Of a stretch of DNA of 64,000 nt, positions 51,066 through 61,024 are shown one piece after another (position 1 is the first letter of the stretch; the number at the start of each line of letters is the position of its first letter). Under the pieces are notes generated by a model, which was given only the letters and a program-made list of their open reading frames with translations, did no database searches and was not told the DNA's origin. Source of the stretch: Microbispora siamensis (lineage in GTDB: Bacteria > Actinomycetota > Actinomycetes > Streptosporangiales > Streptosporangiaceae); assembly GCF_016863095.1 (NCBI RefSeq), contig NZ_BOOF01000030.1, forward strand, positions 121,854 to 185,853, read 5' to 3'. Both the position numbers and the translations under genes were made by a program.

Positions 51066-52811
51066 GTGAGCTCTCGTCCGGCGGACCTGCTGATCGCGCG
51101 GGCCGTACGGCGCGGCGGCCCGTGGCTCGCGGCGCTGGCGGCGACGGCGCTGCTGGGCGCCGCGGCCGACCTGCTGCTCCCGGCGGCGCTCGGCCGCGCC
51201 GTCGACGCCGTCGTGCGTATCCAGGCACGGGCCGGAGCGGGGGCCGAGGCGGGTTTCGGGCTCACCGGCCCGCTCACGACCGCCGCGCTGCTGGTCGCGC
51301 TGGTCGTCGCGTGCGACGCGCTGGGCGTGCTCGCGGCCGGCGTGAGCGGCGCGCGGGCCGCACGGTGGCTGCGCTCCCGGGTGGTGGCCCACACCCTGTC
51401 GGTCGGCGCCGGCATGACCCGCCACTTCACGCCGGGTGAGATCGTCACCCGCGCCGGGGTGAACGTGGAGGAGGCCGGGCGGACCCCCGAGGCGGTGGTC
51501 ACCGCCGCCACGCTGATGGTCCCGGCGGCCGGCAGCGTCGTCGCCCTCGCGCTGATCGACCCCTGGCTCGCGGTCACGCTGGTGGCCGGTCTGCTCCTGA
51601 TCGTGGCCGTGCTGCGCGCGTTCATGCGCAGGACCACGGCGGCCTCCGGCGGCTACCAGCAGGCCCAGGGGGAGATCGCGGGCATGCTGGTGGGCGCGCT
51701 CGCGGGAGCCCGCACCATCACCGCGGCCGGGACCGAGGACCGGGAGGCCGCGCGCGTGCTCGCCCCGCTCGCCCGCCTGCGCGCCCACGGCCTGGCGCTG
51801 TGGCGGCTGCAGGCGCGGGCCGGCGTCCAGGCCGCCGTCGTCGTCCCGCTCCTGGAGATCGCCGTGCTCGCCGTCGGCGGGCTGCGCCTGTCGGCCGGCG
51901 GCCTCACCGTCGGGGAACTGCTCGCCGCCGCGCGCTACGTCGTGCTCGGGGCGGGCCTGGGGTCGGCGCTCGGGTACGCGGCCCGCATCGCCCGCGCCCG
52001 CTCGGCCGCCCAGCGCCTGGAGCAACTGTTCGCGGTGCCGCCCCCTGCGTACGGGGACCGGCCGCTGCCGCCGGGCCCGGGCACCCTGGAGCTTCGCGAC
52101 GTGACCGTGCGGGCCGACGGCGTGCGACTGCTGAGCGGGGTCAGCCTGGTCGTGCCCGGCGGCACGTGCACGGCGGTGGTGGGCCGCACGGGCTCGGGCA
52201 AGTCGTCGCTGGCCGCCGTCGCCGGCCGGCTCGTCGATCCCGAACGCGGCGCGGTCCTGCTGGACGGCGTGCCCCTGCGCGAGATCGGCCGGGAGCCGCT
52301 GCGCCGCGCGGTCGGCTACGCGTTCGAGCGGCCCGCGCTGTTCGGCGAGACGCTGGGCGAGGCCGTGGCCTTCGGCCTCGGCGCGCGGGACGCCGCGGGC
52401 GAGCGAGGCGCGGACGCGGTGCGGGCGGCCGCGGCCGCCGCGTGCGCCGACGCCTTCATCCGGCGGCTGCCGCTCGGGTACGCCACCCCGGTCGGCGAGG
52501 CGCCGATGTCCGGAGGCGAGATCCAGCGGGTCGGCCTGGCCCGCGCGTTCGCCCAGGCAGGCCGGTTGCTGATCCTGGACGACGCCACATCGAGCCTGGA
52601 CACGGTGACCGAGCGGCAGGTCGGGCGGGCGCTCACCGGGAGCCTGGCCGACCGCACCCGCCTGGTGGTGGCCCATCGCGTGACGACGGCGGCGCAGGCC
52701 GACCAGGTCGTGTGGCTGGAGAACGGGCGGATCCGCGCGACCGGCACGCACGAGCGGCTGTGGGACGACCCCGGCTACCGCGCGGTCTTCCGCGCCGAGG
52801 AGGCGTCGTGA
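51066..52811 (+). CDS. ramA: ABC exporter half-transporter RamA-like (degenerate ATP site)
   Basis: A 581-residue half-transporter with a six-helix membrane domain (1-320) and ATPase domain (340-581). Walker A is GRTGSGKSS (373-381), the signature is MSGGEIQRVGLARA (481-494), and Walker B is LLILDDATSS, with Asp where the catalytic Glu should be. The Q-loop position reads AFERP, so Gln is also replaced. This matches one degenerate site in a heterodimeric exporter. GGAGG precedes the GTG. The partner is encoded next, with 4-nt overlap. Expected role: export of the modified lanthipeptides. Confidence 0.87.
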   Translation: MSSRPADLLIARAVRRGGPWLAALAATALLGAAADLLLPAALGRAVDAVVRIQARAGAGAEAGFGLTGPLTTAALLVALVVACDALGVLAAGVSGARAARWLRSRVVAHTLSVGAGMTRHFTPGEIVTRAGVNVEEAGRTPEAVVTAATLMVPAAGSVVALALIDPWLAVTLVAGLLLIVAVLRAFMRRTTAASGGYQQAQGEIAGMLVGALAGARTITAAGTEDREAARVLAPLARLRAHGLALWRLQARAGVQAAVVVPLLEIAVLAVGGLRLSAGGLTVGELLAAARYVVLGAGLGSALGYAARIARARSAAQRLEQLFAVPPPAYGDRPLPPGPGTLELRDVTVRADGVRLLSGVSLVVPGGTCTAVVGRTGSGKSSLAAVAGRLVDPERGAVLLDGVPLREIGREPLRRAVGYAFERPALFGETLGEAVAFGLGARDAAGERGADAVRAAAAAACADAFIRRLPLGYATPVGEAPMSGGEIQRVGLARAFAQAGRLLILDDATSSLDTVTERQVGRALTGSLADRTRLVVAHRVTTAAQADQVVWLENGRIRATGTHERLWDDPGYRAVFRAEEAS

Positions 52812-52850
52812 AGCGCAACGGCGTCGTGAAACGCAACGGCGTCGTGAAAC
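52808..52850 (+). repeat. 18-bp tandem repeat at the ramB start
   Basis: GTGAAGCGCAACGGCGTC (52808-52825) and GTGAAACGCAACGGCGTC (52826-52843) are followed by a partial third copy, GTGAAAC. Each copy begins with GTG, giving three in-frame candidate start codons and the peptide repeat VKRNGV. Confidence 0.75.
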
Positions 52851-54646
52851 TCTACGGCGGAGAGCGGCCGGGAGCGGCCGCGCGGCGGGTGGTCGTGGAT
52901 GCGCTGCGGCGCGAACCCTCCCGGCTGCTGTGGCTGGCCTTCTGGTCAGTGGCGGAGGCCCTGCCCGCGCTGACGGGCGGGTACGCGATCGCACGGGCCG
53001 TGGACGACGGCTTCGCCGCGGGGCGGCCCGGCGCCGGCCTGATCTGGCTGGGCGTGCTCGCCGCCGCGTGGGGGGTGGCCGCGGTCGCCGCCCGGCAGGT
53101 GCTGCTGCTCATCGCCGGGATCGTCGAGCCGTTCCGCGACGTCCTGCTGGAGCGTGTGGTGACCGGGGCGCTGCGGGCCGGGCGGGGCGGCGACAGCGCG
53201 GCGGTCGCCCGGATGAACCACCAGGTCGAGCTGGCCAGGGACGCCTTCGGCGCGATCATCACAGTGGTCAGGACCTTCGTGTTCACACTGGCCGGCGTGG
53301 CGGTGGGGCTGACGACTCTGGCCCCGCAGGTCGTCCCGCTCGTGCTGGCGCCGGTGGCCCTGGGGCTCGGGCTGTTCCTCGTCTCCCTGCCCGCCCTGGC
53401 CCGGCGTCAGCGCGAGTTCATCGTCGCCGACGAGCGCACGGCCGCCGCGGTGGCCGCGATGGCGGACGGCCTGCGGGACGTGACCGCCTGCGGCGGCGAG
53501 GCGCGCGTCGCGGCGAGCGTCGGGCGGGAGGTCTCCCGGCAGGCGAGGGCCGCGCGGGCGCTGGCCCGGGTGACGGCGTCGCGGACGCTGTCGCTGGCGG
53601 TGGGAGCGTGGCTGCCGGTGGTGCTCCTGCTGGCGGGCGCGCCCTGGCTGGTGCGCCAGGGGATCACCGGCGGGGTGATCCTCGGCTCGCTGACCTACGT
53701 GATGCAGTCGCTCTCCCCCGCGCTCGGCGGCCTGGTCCAGGGCCTCGGCGTCAGCGGCGTCCGCCTGGCCGTCACGCTGGAGCGCATCCTGCACGCGCCC
53801 GGCCCGCCCGTGCCGCACGGCGACCGGAAGCCCGACGGGGTCCGGCTGGAGCTGCGCGGGGTGCGCTTCGCCTACGGCACGTCCGGGCGGAAGGCCGCCG
53901 AGCCGGTGATCGACGGCCTGGACCTCGACGTGCCCGAGGGCGACCACCTGGCCGTCGTCGGCCCGAGCGGGATCGGCAAGTCCACGCTGGCCGCGCTCGT
54001 CGCCGGCCTGCTGACCCCGGACGACGGCGAGGTCCTCGTCGGCGGCGTCCCGGCCGCCCGGGTCCACCCGGCCGCCCGCGCGCTGATCCCCCAGGAGGCG
54101 TACGTCTTCCCCGGCACCCTGGCGGAGAACCTGACGTACCTCGCGCCGGGGACGCCCCCGGAGCGGGTGGACGAGGCGGTGGCGGCGTTCGGGCTGGCGG
54201 AGCTCGCGCAGCGCGCCGCGGGCGGCCCGCTCGACCCGGCCGAGCTGTCGGCGGGCGAGCGGCAGCTGGTCGCGCTGGCCAGGACCTACCTGTCCCCCGC
54301 CCGGCTGGTCGTGCTCGACGAGGCGACCTGCCATCTCGACCCCGCGGCGGAGGCCCGGGCGGAGGCGGCGTTCGCGGCGCGCGAGGGCACGGTGATCGTC
54401 GTGGCGCACCGGATCTCCTCGGCCCTGCGGGCCCGGCGGGTGCTCGTCATGGACGGCACCCGCGTCCTGCTCGGCACGCACGAGGAGATGGTGGCCTCCT
54501 CACCGCTGTACGCCGACCTGGTTGGCCACTGGGAGGGCCCGGGGAGGCTACCGGCGGGGGCGGTAGCGCAGGATGCCGATGTCGCGGCCGGCCGCCGGCC
54601 AGAGCCAGCCGCACTCGGAGGCGATCTGGATCGCCTCGACGCGTGA
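52808..54646 (+). CDS. ramB: ABC exporter half-transporter RamB-like
   Basis: A 612-residue half-transporter partner of RamA. Membrane helices span about residues 40-310. Walker A is GPSGIGKST (385-393), IPQEAYVFPGTLAENL holds the Q-loop Gln, LSAGERQLVALART is the signature, and VVLDEATCHLD is a normal Walker B with Glu. The GTG at 52808 overlaps the ramA stop (GTGA). The first 15 residues come from an 18-bp tandem repeat, so starts at 52826 or 52844 are equally possible. The last 99 bp overlap the 3' end of the convergent regulator gene, giving an unusual long antisense overlap. Confidence 0.85.
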   Translation: MKRNGVVKRNGVVKLYGGERPGAAARRVVVDALRREPSRLLWLAFWSVAEALPALTGGYAIARAVDDGFAAGRPGAGLIWLGVLAAAWGVAAVAARQVLLLIAGIVEPFRDVLLERVVTGALRAGRGGDSAAVARMNHQVELARDAFGAIITVVRTFVFTLAGVAVGLTTLAPQVVPLVLAPVALGLGLFLVSLPALARRQREFIVADERTAAAVAAMADGLRDVTACGGEARVAASVGREVSRQARAARALARVTASRTLSLAVGAWLPVVLLLAGAPWLVRQGITGGVILGSLTYVMQSLSPALGGLVQGLGVSGVRLAVTLERILHAPGPPVPHGDRKPDGVRLELRGVRFAYGTSGRKAAEPVIDGLDLDVPEGDHLAVVGPSGIGKSTLAALVAGLLTPDDGEVLVGGVPAARVHPAARALIPQEAYVFPGTLAENLTYLAPGTPPERVDEAVAAFGLAELAQRAAGGPLDPAELSAGERQLVALARTYLSPARLVVLDEATCHLDPAAEARAEAAFAAREGTVIVVAHRISSALRARRVLVMDGTRVLLGTHEEMVASSPLYADLVGHWEGPGRLPAGAVAQDADVAAGRRPEPAALGGDLDRLDA

Positions 54647-55204
54647 GCGGGCGCCGACCTTGGTGAGGATGCGGGACAGGTAGTTGCGGACCGTCCCCCG
54701 CGACAGCGACAGGCGGTCGGCGATCTCGCCGACGGTGGCGCCGCCGGCCGCGGTCTCCAGGACGTCGAGCTCGCGGGCGGTCAGCGGGTTGCTGTCGGCG
54801 TCGAGCGCGGCCACCGCGAGCTCGGGGTCGATGACGCGCTCCCCCTTCGCCACGCGGCGGATGCAGTCCACGAGGTGGCCCGGCGAGGCGTCCTTCACGA
54901 CGAAGCCGCGCACGTTGGCGTCCAGCGCCTTGCGCAGCGCCATGGGCGTCCCGAGCCCGGTGAGGACGACGGTCTTGCAGGAGGGTAATCGGCGGTGCAG
55001 CTCGGCCGCCGCGGTGAGGCCGTCGACGCCGGGCATCCCGATGTCGAGCACCGCGACGTCGGGACGCCGCAGGCAGCCGAGCCGGACGATGTCCTCGCCC
55101 TTGTCCGCCTCGGCCACCACCTCGAGGTCGTCCTCGCTCGAAAGCAGAGCGACCAGCGCCTTGCGGATGAGGTGCATGTCCTCGGCGAGCATCAGTCGGA
55201 TCAA
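54548..55204 (-). CDS. ramR: NarL-family response regulator, RamR-like
   Basis: A 218-residue response regulator. The receiver has the acidic pair Glu8-Asp9 (LAEDM), phospho-acceptor Asp54 (VAVLDIGMPGVDG), Thr82 and Lys104 (GFVVKDASPGHL). The LuxR-type HTH is LTARELDVLETAAGGATVGE then IADRLSLSRGTVRNYLSRIL (about residues 140-185). In Streptomyces, RamR activates ramCSAB and has no adjacent kinase; here a NarL-class kinase lies at the other end of the cluster. It converges on ramB and overlaps it by 99 bp. Confidence 0.88.
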   Translation of the reverse strand: MIRLMLAEDMHLIRKALVALLSSEDDLEVVAEADKGEDIVRLGCLRRPDVAVLDIGMPGVDGLTAAAELHRRLPSCKTVVLTGLGTPMALRKALDANVRGFVVKDASPGHLVDCIRRVAKGERVIDPELAVAALDADSNPLTARELDVLETAAGGATVGEIADRLSLSRGTVRNYLSRILTKVGARSRVEAIQIASECGWLWPAAGRDIGILRYRPRR

Positions 55205-55341
55205 ACCAGACCCCCCTACACGCGGTGCGAGCGGGCGCTCGCCGTTGGTGACCGCGGCGCTTTACTCACTATGAAGGTTCCGCGCGCATGCCGGGACCTC
55301 TCTACCCGAACTGTCACCTTTAATCAGGAACCACGTCAGAG

Positions 55342-55381
55342 AAAAAGCCGGACGCCCGGCCCCTCAGGGAAGCCGGGCGTC
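55342..55381 (-). terminator. Intrinsic terminator of the secreted-protein gene 55395-56315
   Basis: On the minus strand GACGCCCGGC and GCCGGGCGTC form a perfect 10-bp stem with an 11-nt loop, followed by CGGCTTTTT. It starts 14 bp beyond the stop codon. This is one of only two U-tract terminators I see here. Confidence 0.85.
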
Positions 55382-55394
55382 GCGGTCGGGTCTT

Positions 55395-56315
55395 CTAGTG
55401 GCGCCAGACCCTCACGTACTCGGTCGCCTCGGAACCCTTGAGCCTGCGGTTGCCGTCGAACCGCACCGCCCAGGTGCCGGACCGCCACGCCCGGACCCGG
55501 GTGGCGAAGTCGCCGTCGCCGTCGGTCTCGATCGTGTCCACGTACTGCCACCTGCCGGAGCCGGAGGGCTGGAAGTAGACCTTCACGTCCTGCGAGCCCA
55601 GCCAGTGCCAGTCGTTCCAGTAGTTGCGGCTGTCGTGGCAGTAGCGGTCGCCGCCGCGACGGCCGGAGAAGTTGTCCCAGTCGTCGTAGTACCAGTCGCC
55701 CCAGCACTGGGCGACCTGCAGCGTGCCCTTCAGGGTCAGCCCGCGGCCCTTGCGGACCGGGTTGGGCGTGGCGTCGAAGCCGGCGATGCGCGTCGCCTTG
55801 GCGCCCGACGGACGCGGCGCGTGCCACTCCCGGCGCTTCACCGTGAAGGAGCGGTCCTCGGTGTACTTCTTGCCGTCGAGCCCGATGGCCTCGACGTGCA
55901 CGCGGTAGGTGCCCGCCCGGTCGCTCCAGTCGAAGCTCCAGGACCGCGAGGCGCGGTCGAACTTCGGACCGTCGTTCGGGCCGCCCTTGCGCTTGCCGAA
56001 CCAGTGGTCGCCGCCGTGGTCGCCGCGGCCCCTCGGACCCCACAGGTCGATGTCCACGCTCTGGACGTCCTTGGTCGTGACCCGGGCGGTGACCTGGGCG
56101 GACCGGCCCCTGCTGACCACGACCACGTCGGGGTCGACGTCGACCGACAGGATGCGCGGGTCGGGGGTGTACGGCTTGCGGGCGTTGTCCCCAGCGGTGG
56201 GGCTCGGCGTGGGCGACGGCGAAGGCGCGACATCGTCCGCGTACGCGGGCGCAGTCGCGAGCGCCGTGGCGCCCATGGCGACCGCTACCAGGGTGGTAGC
56301 AGCTCGTTTCACCAT
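55395..56315 (-). CDS. Secreted beta-rich protein, unknown function
   Basis: A 306-residue exported protein. The signal peptide MVKRAATTLVAVAMGATALA ends at APAYA-DD. A Pro/Ser/Thr linker follows, then an Ig-like module starting ILSVDVDPDVVVVSRGRSAQ. A second domain begins about residue 180 (FDATPNPVRKGRGLTLKGTL), with a Trp/Tyr/Asp-rich insert (WGDWYYDDWDNFSGRRGGDR) and the end WAVRFDGNRRLKGSEATEYV. The C-terminal domain is related to that of the neighbour at 56485-57384. It is probably a cell-surface protein. It lies next to the ram cluster, but nothing ties it to lanthipeptide function. Confidence 0.78.
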   Translation of the reverse strand: MVKRAATTLVAVAMGATALATAPAYADDVAPSPSPTPSPTAGDNARKPYTPDPRILSVDVDPDVVVVSRGRSAQVTARVTTKDVQSVDIDLWGPRGRGDHGGDHWFGKRKGGPNDGPKFDRASRSWSFDWSDRAGTYRVHVEAIGLDGKKYTEDRSFTVKRREWHAPRPSGAKATRIAGFDATPNPVRKGRGLTLKGTLQVAQCWGDWYYDDWDNFSGRRGGDRYCHDSRNYWNDWHWLGSQDVKVYFQPSGSGRWQYVDTIETDGDGDFATRVRAWRSGTWAVRFDGNRRLKGSEATEYVRVWRH

Positions 56316-56342
56316 GAGGGTAAATCCTCTCCCCGTCTAGGA

Positions 56343-56364
56343 CGCGCCCCCGGTTTGGGGCGCG
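56343..56364 (-). terminator. Hairpin downstream of the 56485-57384 gene
   Basis: CGCGCCCC-CGGTTT-GGGGCGCG is a perfect 8-bp stem between the two secreted-protein genes, without a U-tract. It lies 120 bp after the upstream stop, so assignment is tentative. Confidence 0.45.
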
Positions 56365-56484
56365 CCTACGTCATAGACGTCACAAGGGAAAGAAAAGTTG
56401 CCTCACCTCTCCAGAAAAGAGATTACAAATCGATAACTGTCCTTTACGTCTCGTTTATCCTAATTTGTGGCATTGAAGGCTTGT

Positions 56485-57384
56485 TCACGCTTCTCGTTGC
56501 GGGCTGGCATCGGCGGCGTATCGGGACGTACCTGCATATTCGGCACGCCATGCGCCCTCGCCGTCCGCGCGGACCCGGGCGGTGAACCAGCCGTCCCTGC
56601 GGGTGACCGCCTCCCCCACGGTCTTCCAGCGGGACGACCCGGCGGGGCGGAAGCAGATCCTGACCCGCTGCCCGGCGAAGGGCCGGTAGTCGACCTTGCC
56701 GACCGGGTCCACCCGCAGCAGCGTCCCGGTGACGCGCACGCCGTCCCCGTCGCGCACCACCTTTAGCCCCTCGATCTCGGTCGCCCGGCGCAGGTTGAAG
56801 CCCACCCGGGCGACGGCCCGCTCGCCCCGCGCGTTCACCGCGGTCGCGGTGACCGTCCACGGGCCGCTCGGATACCACCGCGACAGCGGCTTGTTCGGGA
56901 AGAACCGCCAGGTCTCCCACTCCCCGGACGAGATCCGCCGGGCCGGCCGGCCGTCGCGCGACGCGCCCATCACGCCGGGCATCGCGGCGGACGCCAGCCC
57001 GCCCAGGCCCGGCAGGGGCACGCCAGCGGGTACGGCCGCGGGCACGGCAGGGCCCGGGGGCACCATCGGATCCGGGGAGACGGACGGCACCGGCACGGCG
57101 TCCCCGGACGGCGGCGAGGGGGTCGCGTCCGGCTCGGGCTCCTCTCCGTCATCGTCCCCTCCCGAAGGGGCGCGGCCGGGTCCCAGGACGACGGAGACGC
57201 GGTCCGCGCCGCGCGCCACCACGTCGACGACCAGCCGCACCGACCCACTCGGGCCGACCACGGGATCGGACGGGCGCACCTCGACCGAGCGGATGGCCAG
57301 GTCACCGGAGGCGGGGGCCGGCGCGGCCGCCGCCGCGGTCGTCGCGGTCGCGACGACCAGCGTCGCGAGCAGAGGTCTCATCAT
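56485..57384 (-). CDS. Secreted protein related to its neighbour, unknown function
   Basis: A 299-residue exported protein with signal peptide MMRPLLATLVVATATTAAAA. An N-terminal Ig-like module (IRSVEVRPSDPVVGPSGSVR) is split by a Pro/Gly-rich low-complexity insert (about residues 75-145). The C-terminal domain (VKVVRDGDGVRVTGTLLRVD-like stretch, then GQRVRICFRPAGSSRWKTVG and a final WRAEYAGTSRYAADASPQ) parallels that of the 55395-56315 protein. The two are likely diverged tandem duplicates. No enzymatic motif is visible. Confidence 0.75.
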   Translation of the reverse strand: MMRPLLATLVVATATTAAAAAPAPASGDLAIRSVEVRPSDPVVGPSGSVRLVVDVVARGADRVSVVLGPGRAPSGGDDDGEEPEPDATPSPPSGDAVPVPSVSPDPMVPPGPAVPAAVPAGVPLPGLGGLASAAMPGVMGASRDGRPARRISSGEWETWRFFPNKPLSRWYPSGPWTVTATAVNARGERAVARVGFNLRRATEIEGLKVVRDGDGVRVTGTLLRVDPVGKVDYRPFAGQRVRICFRPAGSSRWKTVGEAVTRRDGWFTARVRADGEGAWRAEYAGTSRYAADASPQREA

Positions 57385-57493
57385 GCCCCGTGACCGTACG
57401 CACGCCCGCGCGCCGTCCCGCCCCCGACACACTCCCGTCCCGGTAAAAACTCGGCCGGCCGGATGTCTGGCGTGGCGAGAATCCGCCTCGTGG

Positions 57494-59335
57494 TCAGCCG
57501 GTCGTGTAGAGCTCCTCGATCACCTCGGCGTACCTGGCGTGAACCACCCGGCGCTTGAGCTTGAGGCTGGGGGTGAGCTCCGCGGTCTCGGCCGTCCACT
57601 CGACGGGCAGCAGCCGCCACCGCTTGACCTGCTGCACCCGGGCGAGCTTGCGGTTGGCGGACTCGACCGCCGCCTCGACCTCCTTGAGAACGTCCGGGTG
57701 CTCGGCCAGGTCCGCCAGGGAGCCGAAGGCGATGCCGCGCGCCCGCGCCCACTCCGGCGCCACCTCGCCGTCCAGGGTGAGGATCGCCACCGGGTACGGC
57801 CGGCGGTCCCCGTACGCGAGAGCCTGCCCGATGAGCGGGTGCTCCTTCAGGTGGCCCTCGATGACGGCCGGGGAGACGTTCTCCCCGCCCGAGGTGATGA
57901 ACAGCTCCTTCTTGCGGTCGACGATGCGGACGAAGCCGTCCTCGTCGATCGACCCCACGTCGCCGGTGTGCAGCCAGCCGTCGTCGTCGAGGAGCTCGGC
58001 GGTCGCCTCGGGCAGCCCGAGGTAGCCGCGGGTGTTGAGCGGGCTGCGGGTGAGGATCTCGCCGTCCTCGGCGATCCGCACCTCGACGCCCGGCTCGGCC
58101 CGGCCCACCGTGCCGAGCTTGAAGACGTCCGGCGAGTTGACGGTGAAGGCGCCGGTCGTCTCGGTCATGCCGTACACGTCGATGACCTTCAGGCCGAGAC
58201 CGGCGAAGAACCGCTGCACCTCCTCCGGCATCGGCGCGGCGGCGGTGGCGCACCAGAGGGCCTGGTCGAGCCCGATCAGGCCGCGGACGACCGACAGCAG
58301 CGCGGCGTCGGCCCGCTCGTAGGCCTCCCGCACCTCGGGCGTGACCGTGTGGCCGTACTGCAGCCCCTCGACGTACGCGAGCCCGGCGGCCATCGCCGCG
58401 CGTACGCTCTCCTGCTGCTCGGGCGGCTGGGCGGCCAGCAGCGCCTGCAGCCGGGCCATCATCTTCTCCCAGACGCGGGGGACGCCGAAGAACAGCACGG
58501 GACGCACCTGGCCGAGCGTGGCGCCGAGGTTCGCCATGTCCGTGCAGAAGTAGACGTGGTTGACCTTCACCAGCGGCAGGTACAGGCTGAGCACCCGCTC
58601 GGCGATGTGGGCGTAGGTGAGGTAGGAGATCTGCGTGCCGTGCGTGGGCAGGGCGATCATCCGCTGGGTGGTGACGATCTCGAACAGCACGTTGGCGTGC
58701 GTCAGCGGGACACCCTTGGGGTTGCCCGTCGTCCCCGAGGTGTAGAGGACGGCCAGCGTGTCCTGCGGGGTCACCGCGCGCCAGCGCGCGTCCACCGCGG
58801 CCGGGTCGGCGGCCAGCGTGTCGGCGCCGAGCCTCAGGAACGCCTCCCAGCTCAGGAAGCGCTCGTCGCCTTCGGGGGCGCCCTCCAGCATCACGATCTT
58901 CATGAGCGCCGGCAGCTCGCCGAGCACCGGCTCCCAGCGGGCCAGGTCGGCCGGGCCGCCGAGCACCGCGATCCGCGCCCCGACGTCGCGGGCGACGTAC
59001 GCGACCTGCTCGGGGGCGAAGGTCGCGTAGATCGAGCAGGGGACGGCGCCCGCGTGGACGGCCCCGAGGTCGGCCAGCACGTGCTCGCTGCGGTTGACCA
59101 GCATCAGCGCGACGGCGTCGCCCGGCCGCAGGCCCAGCGCGGCGTAGCCCGCGGCGATCTGCAGCACCCTCCCGCGCGCCTCGGCGTAGGTCAGCGTCGT
59201 CCACCCGTCGCCGGCGGGATCGGAGTAGGCCGGCGAGTCCGGATGTTCCTGCGCGGCCCACCTGAGCTGCTCGCACAGCGTCCTGCCCGCGATCTCCCGC
59301 TCTATCGCGGCCCGTTCCTCGAATACGCCGGTCAT
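57494..59335 (-). CDS. Long-chain fatty-acid-CoA ligase / AMP-dependent synthetase
   Basis: A 613-residue adenylate-forming enzyme. VLYTSGTTGNPKGVPLTHAN is the P-loop, VIDVYGMTETTGAFTVN the A5 motif, DGWLHTGDVGSIDEDGFVRI the hinge-side ATP motif, and DRKKELFITSGGENVSPAVI the A8 region. Length and motif order match FadD15/ACSL-type ligases. It activates fatty acids to acyl-CoA, which could feed the type III PKS among others. GGAGG lies near the ATG at 59335; extension to 59422 lacks family sequence. Confidence 0.88.
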   Translation of the reverse strand: MTGVFEERAAIEREIAGRTLCEQLRWAAQEHPDSPAYSDPAGDGWTTLTYAEARGRVLQIAAGYAALGLRPGDAVALMLVNRSEHVLADLGAVHAGAVPCSIYATFAPEQVAYVARDVGARIAVLGGPADLARWEPVLGELPALMKIVMLEGAPEGDERFLSWEAFLRLGADTLAADPAAVDARWRAVTPQDTLAVLYTSGTTGNPKGVPLTHANVLFEIVTTQRMIALPTHGTQISYLTYAHIAERVLSLYLPLVKVNHVYFCTDMANLGATLGQVRPVLFFGVPRVWEKMMARLQALLAAQPPEQQESVRAAMAAGLAYVEGLQYGHTVTPEVREAYERADAALLSVVRGLIGLDQALWCATAAAPMPEEVQRFFAGLGLKVIDVYGMTETTGAFTVNSPDVFKLGTVGRAEPGVEVRIAEDGEILTRSPLNTRGYLGLPEATAELLDDDGWLHTGDVGSIDEDGFVRIVDRKKELFITSGGENVSPAVIEGHLKEHPLIGQALAYGDRRPYPVAILTLDGEVAPEWARARGIAFGSLADLAEHPDVLKEVEAAVESANRKLARVQQVKRWRLLPVEWTAETAELTPSLKLKRRVVHARYAEVIEELYTTG

Positions 59336-59478
59336 CGCGCCTCCCAACGGGCATCTCGCACGCGTGGCATGCATCGCATCACACGAGATCACCGAGGACA
59401 AGACCCCGACAGTGGTGAGCACGGCGGGATGTGCTATGGACGGCCATCATAATCGGACAAACAAGACATAAAGGCAGG

Positions 59479-59484
59479 TAAGGT
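59479..59484 (+). promoter_or_regulatory. -10 element of leaderless POT transporter promoter
   Basis: TAAGGT is followed by 7 nt and the ATG at 59492, which favours this start over the in-frame ATG at 59516. Confidence 0.5.
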
Positions 59485-59491
59485 ACACGGG

Positions 59492-61021
<1,530 letters not shown>

Positions 61022-61024
61022 CGC

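Noticed and set aside
51800..54646. A 948-residue frame across ramA and ramB
   Set aside because: The first third is an Arg/Ala/Gly-rich shadow of ramA. Real ABC-transporter sequence starts at 52808.
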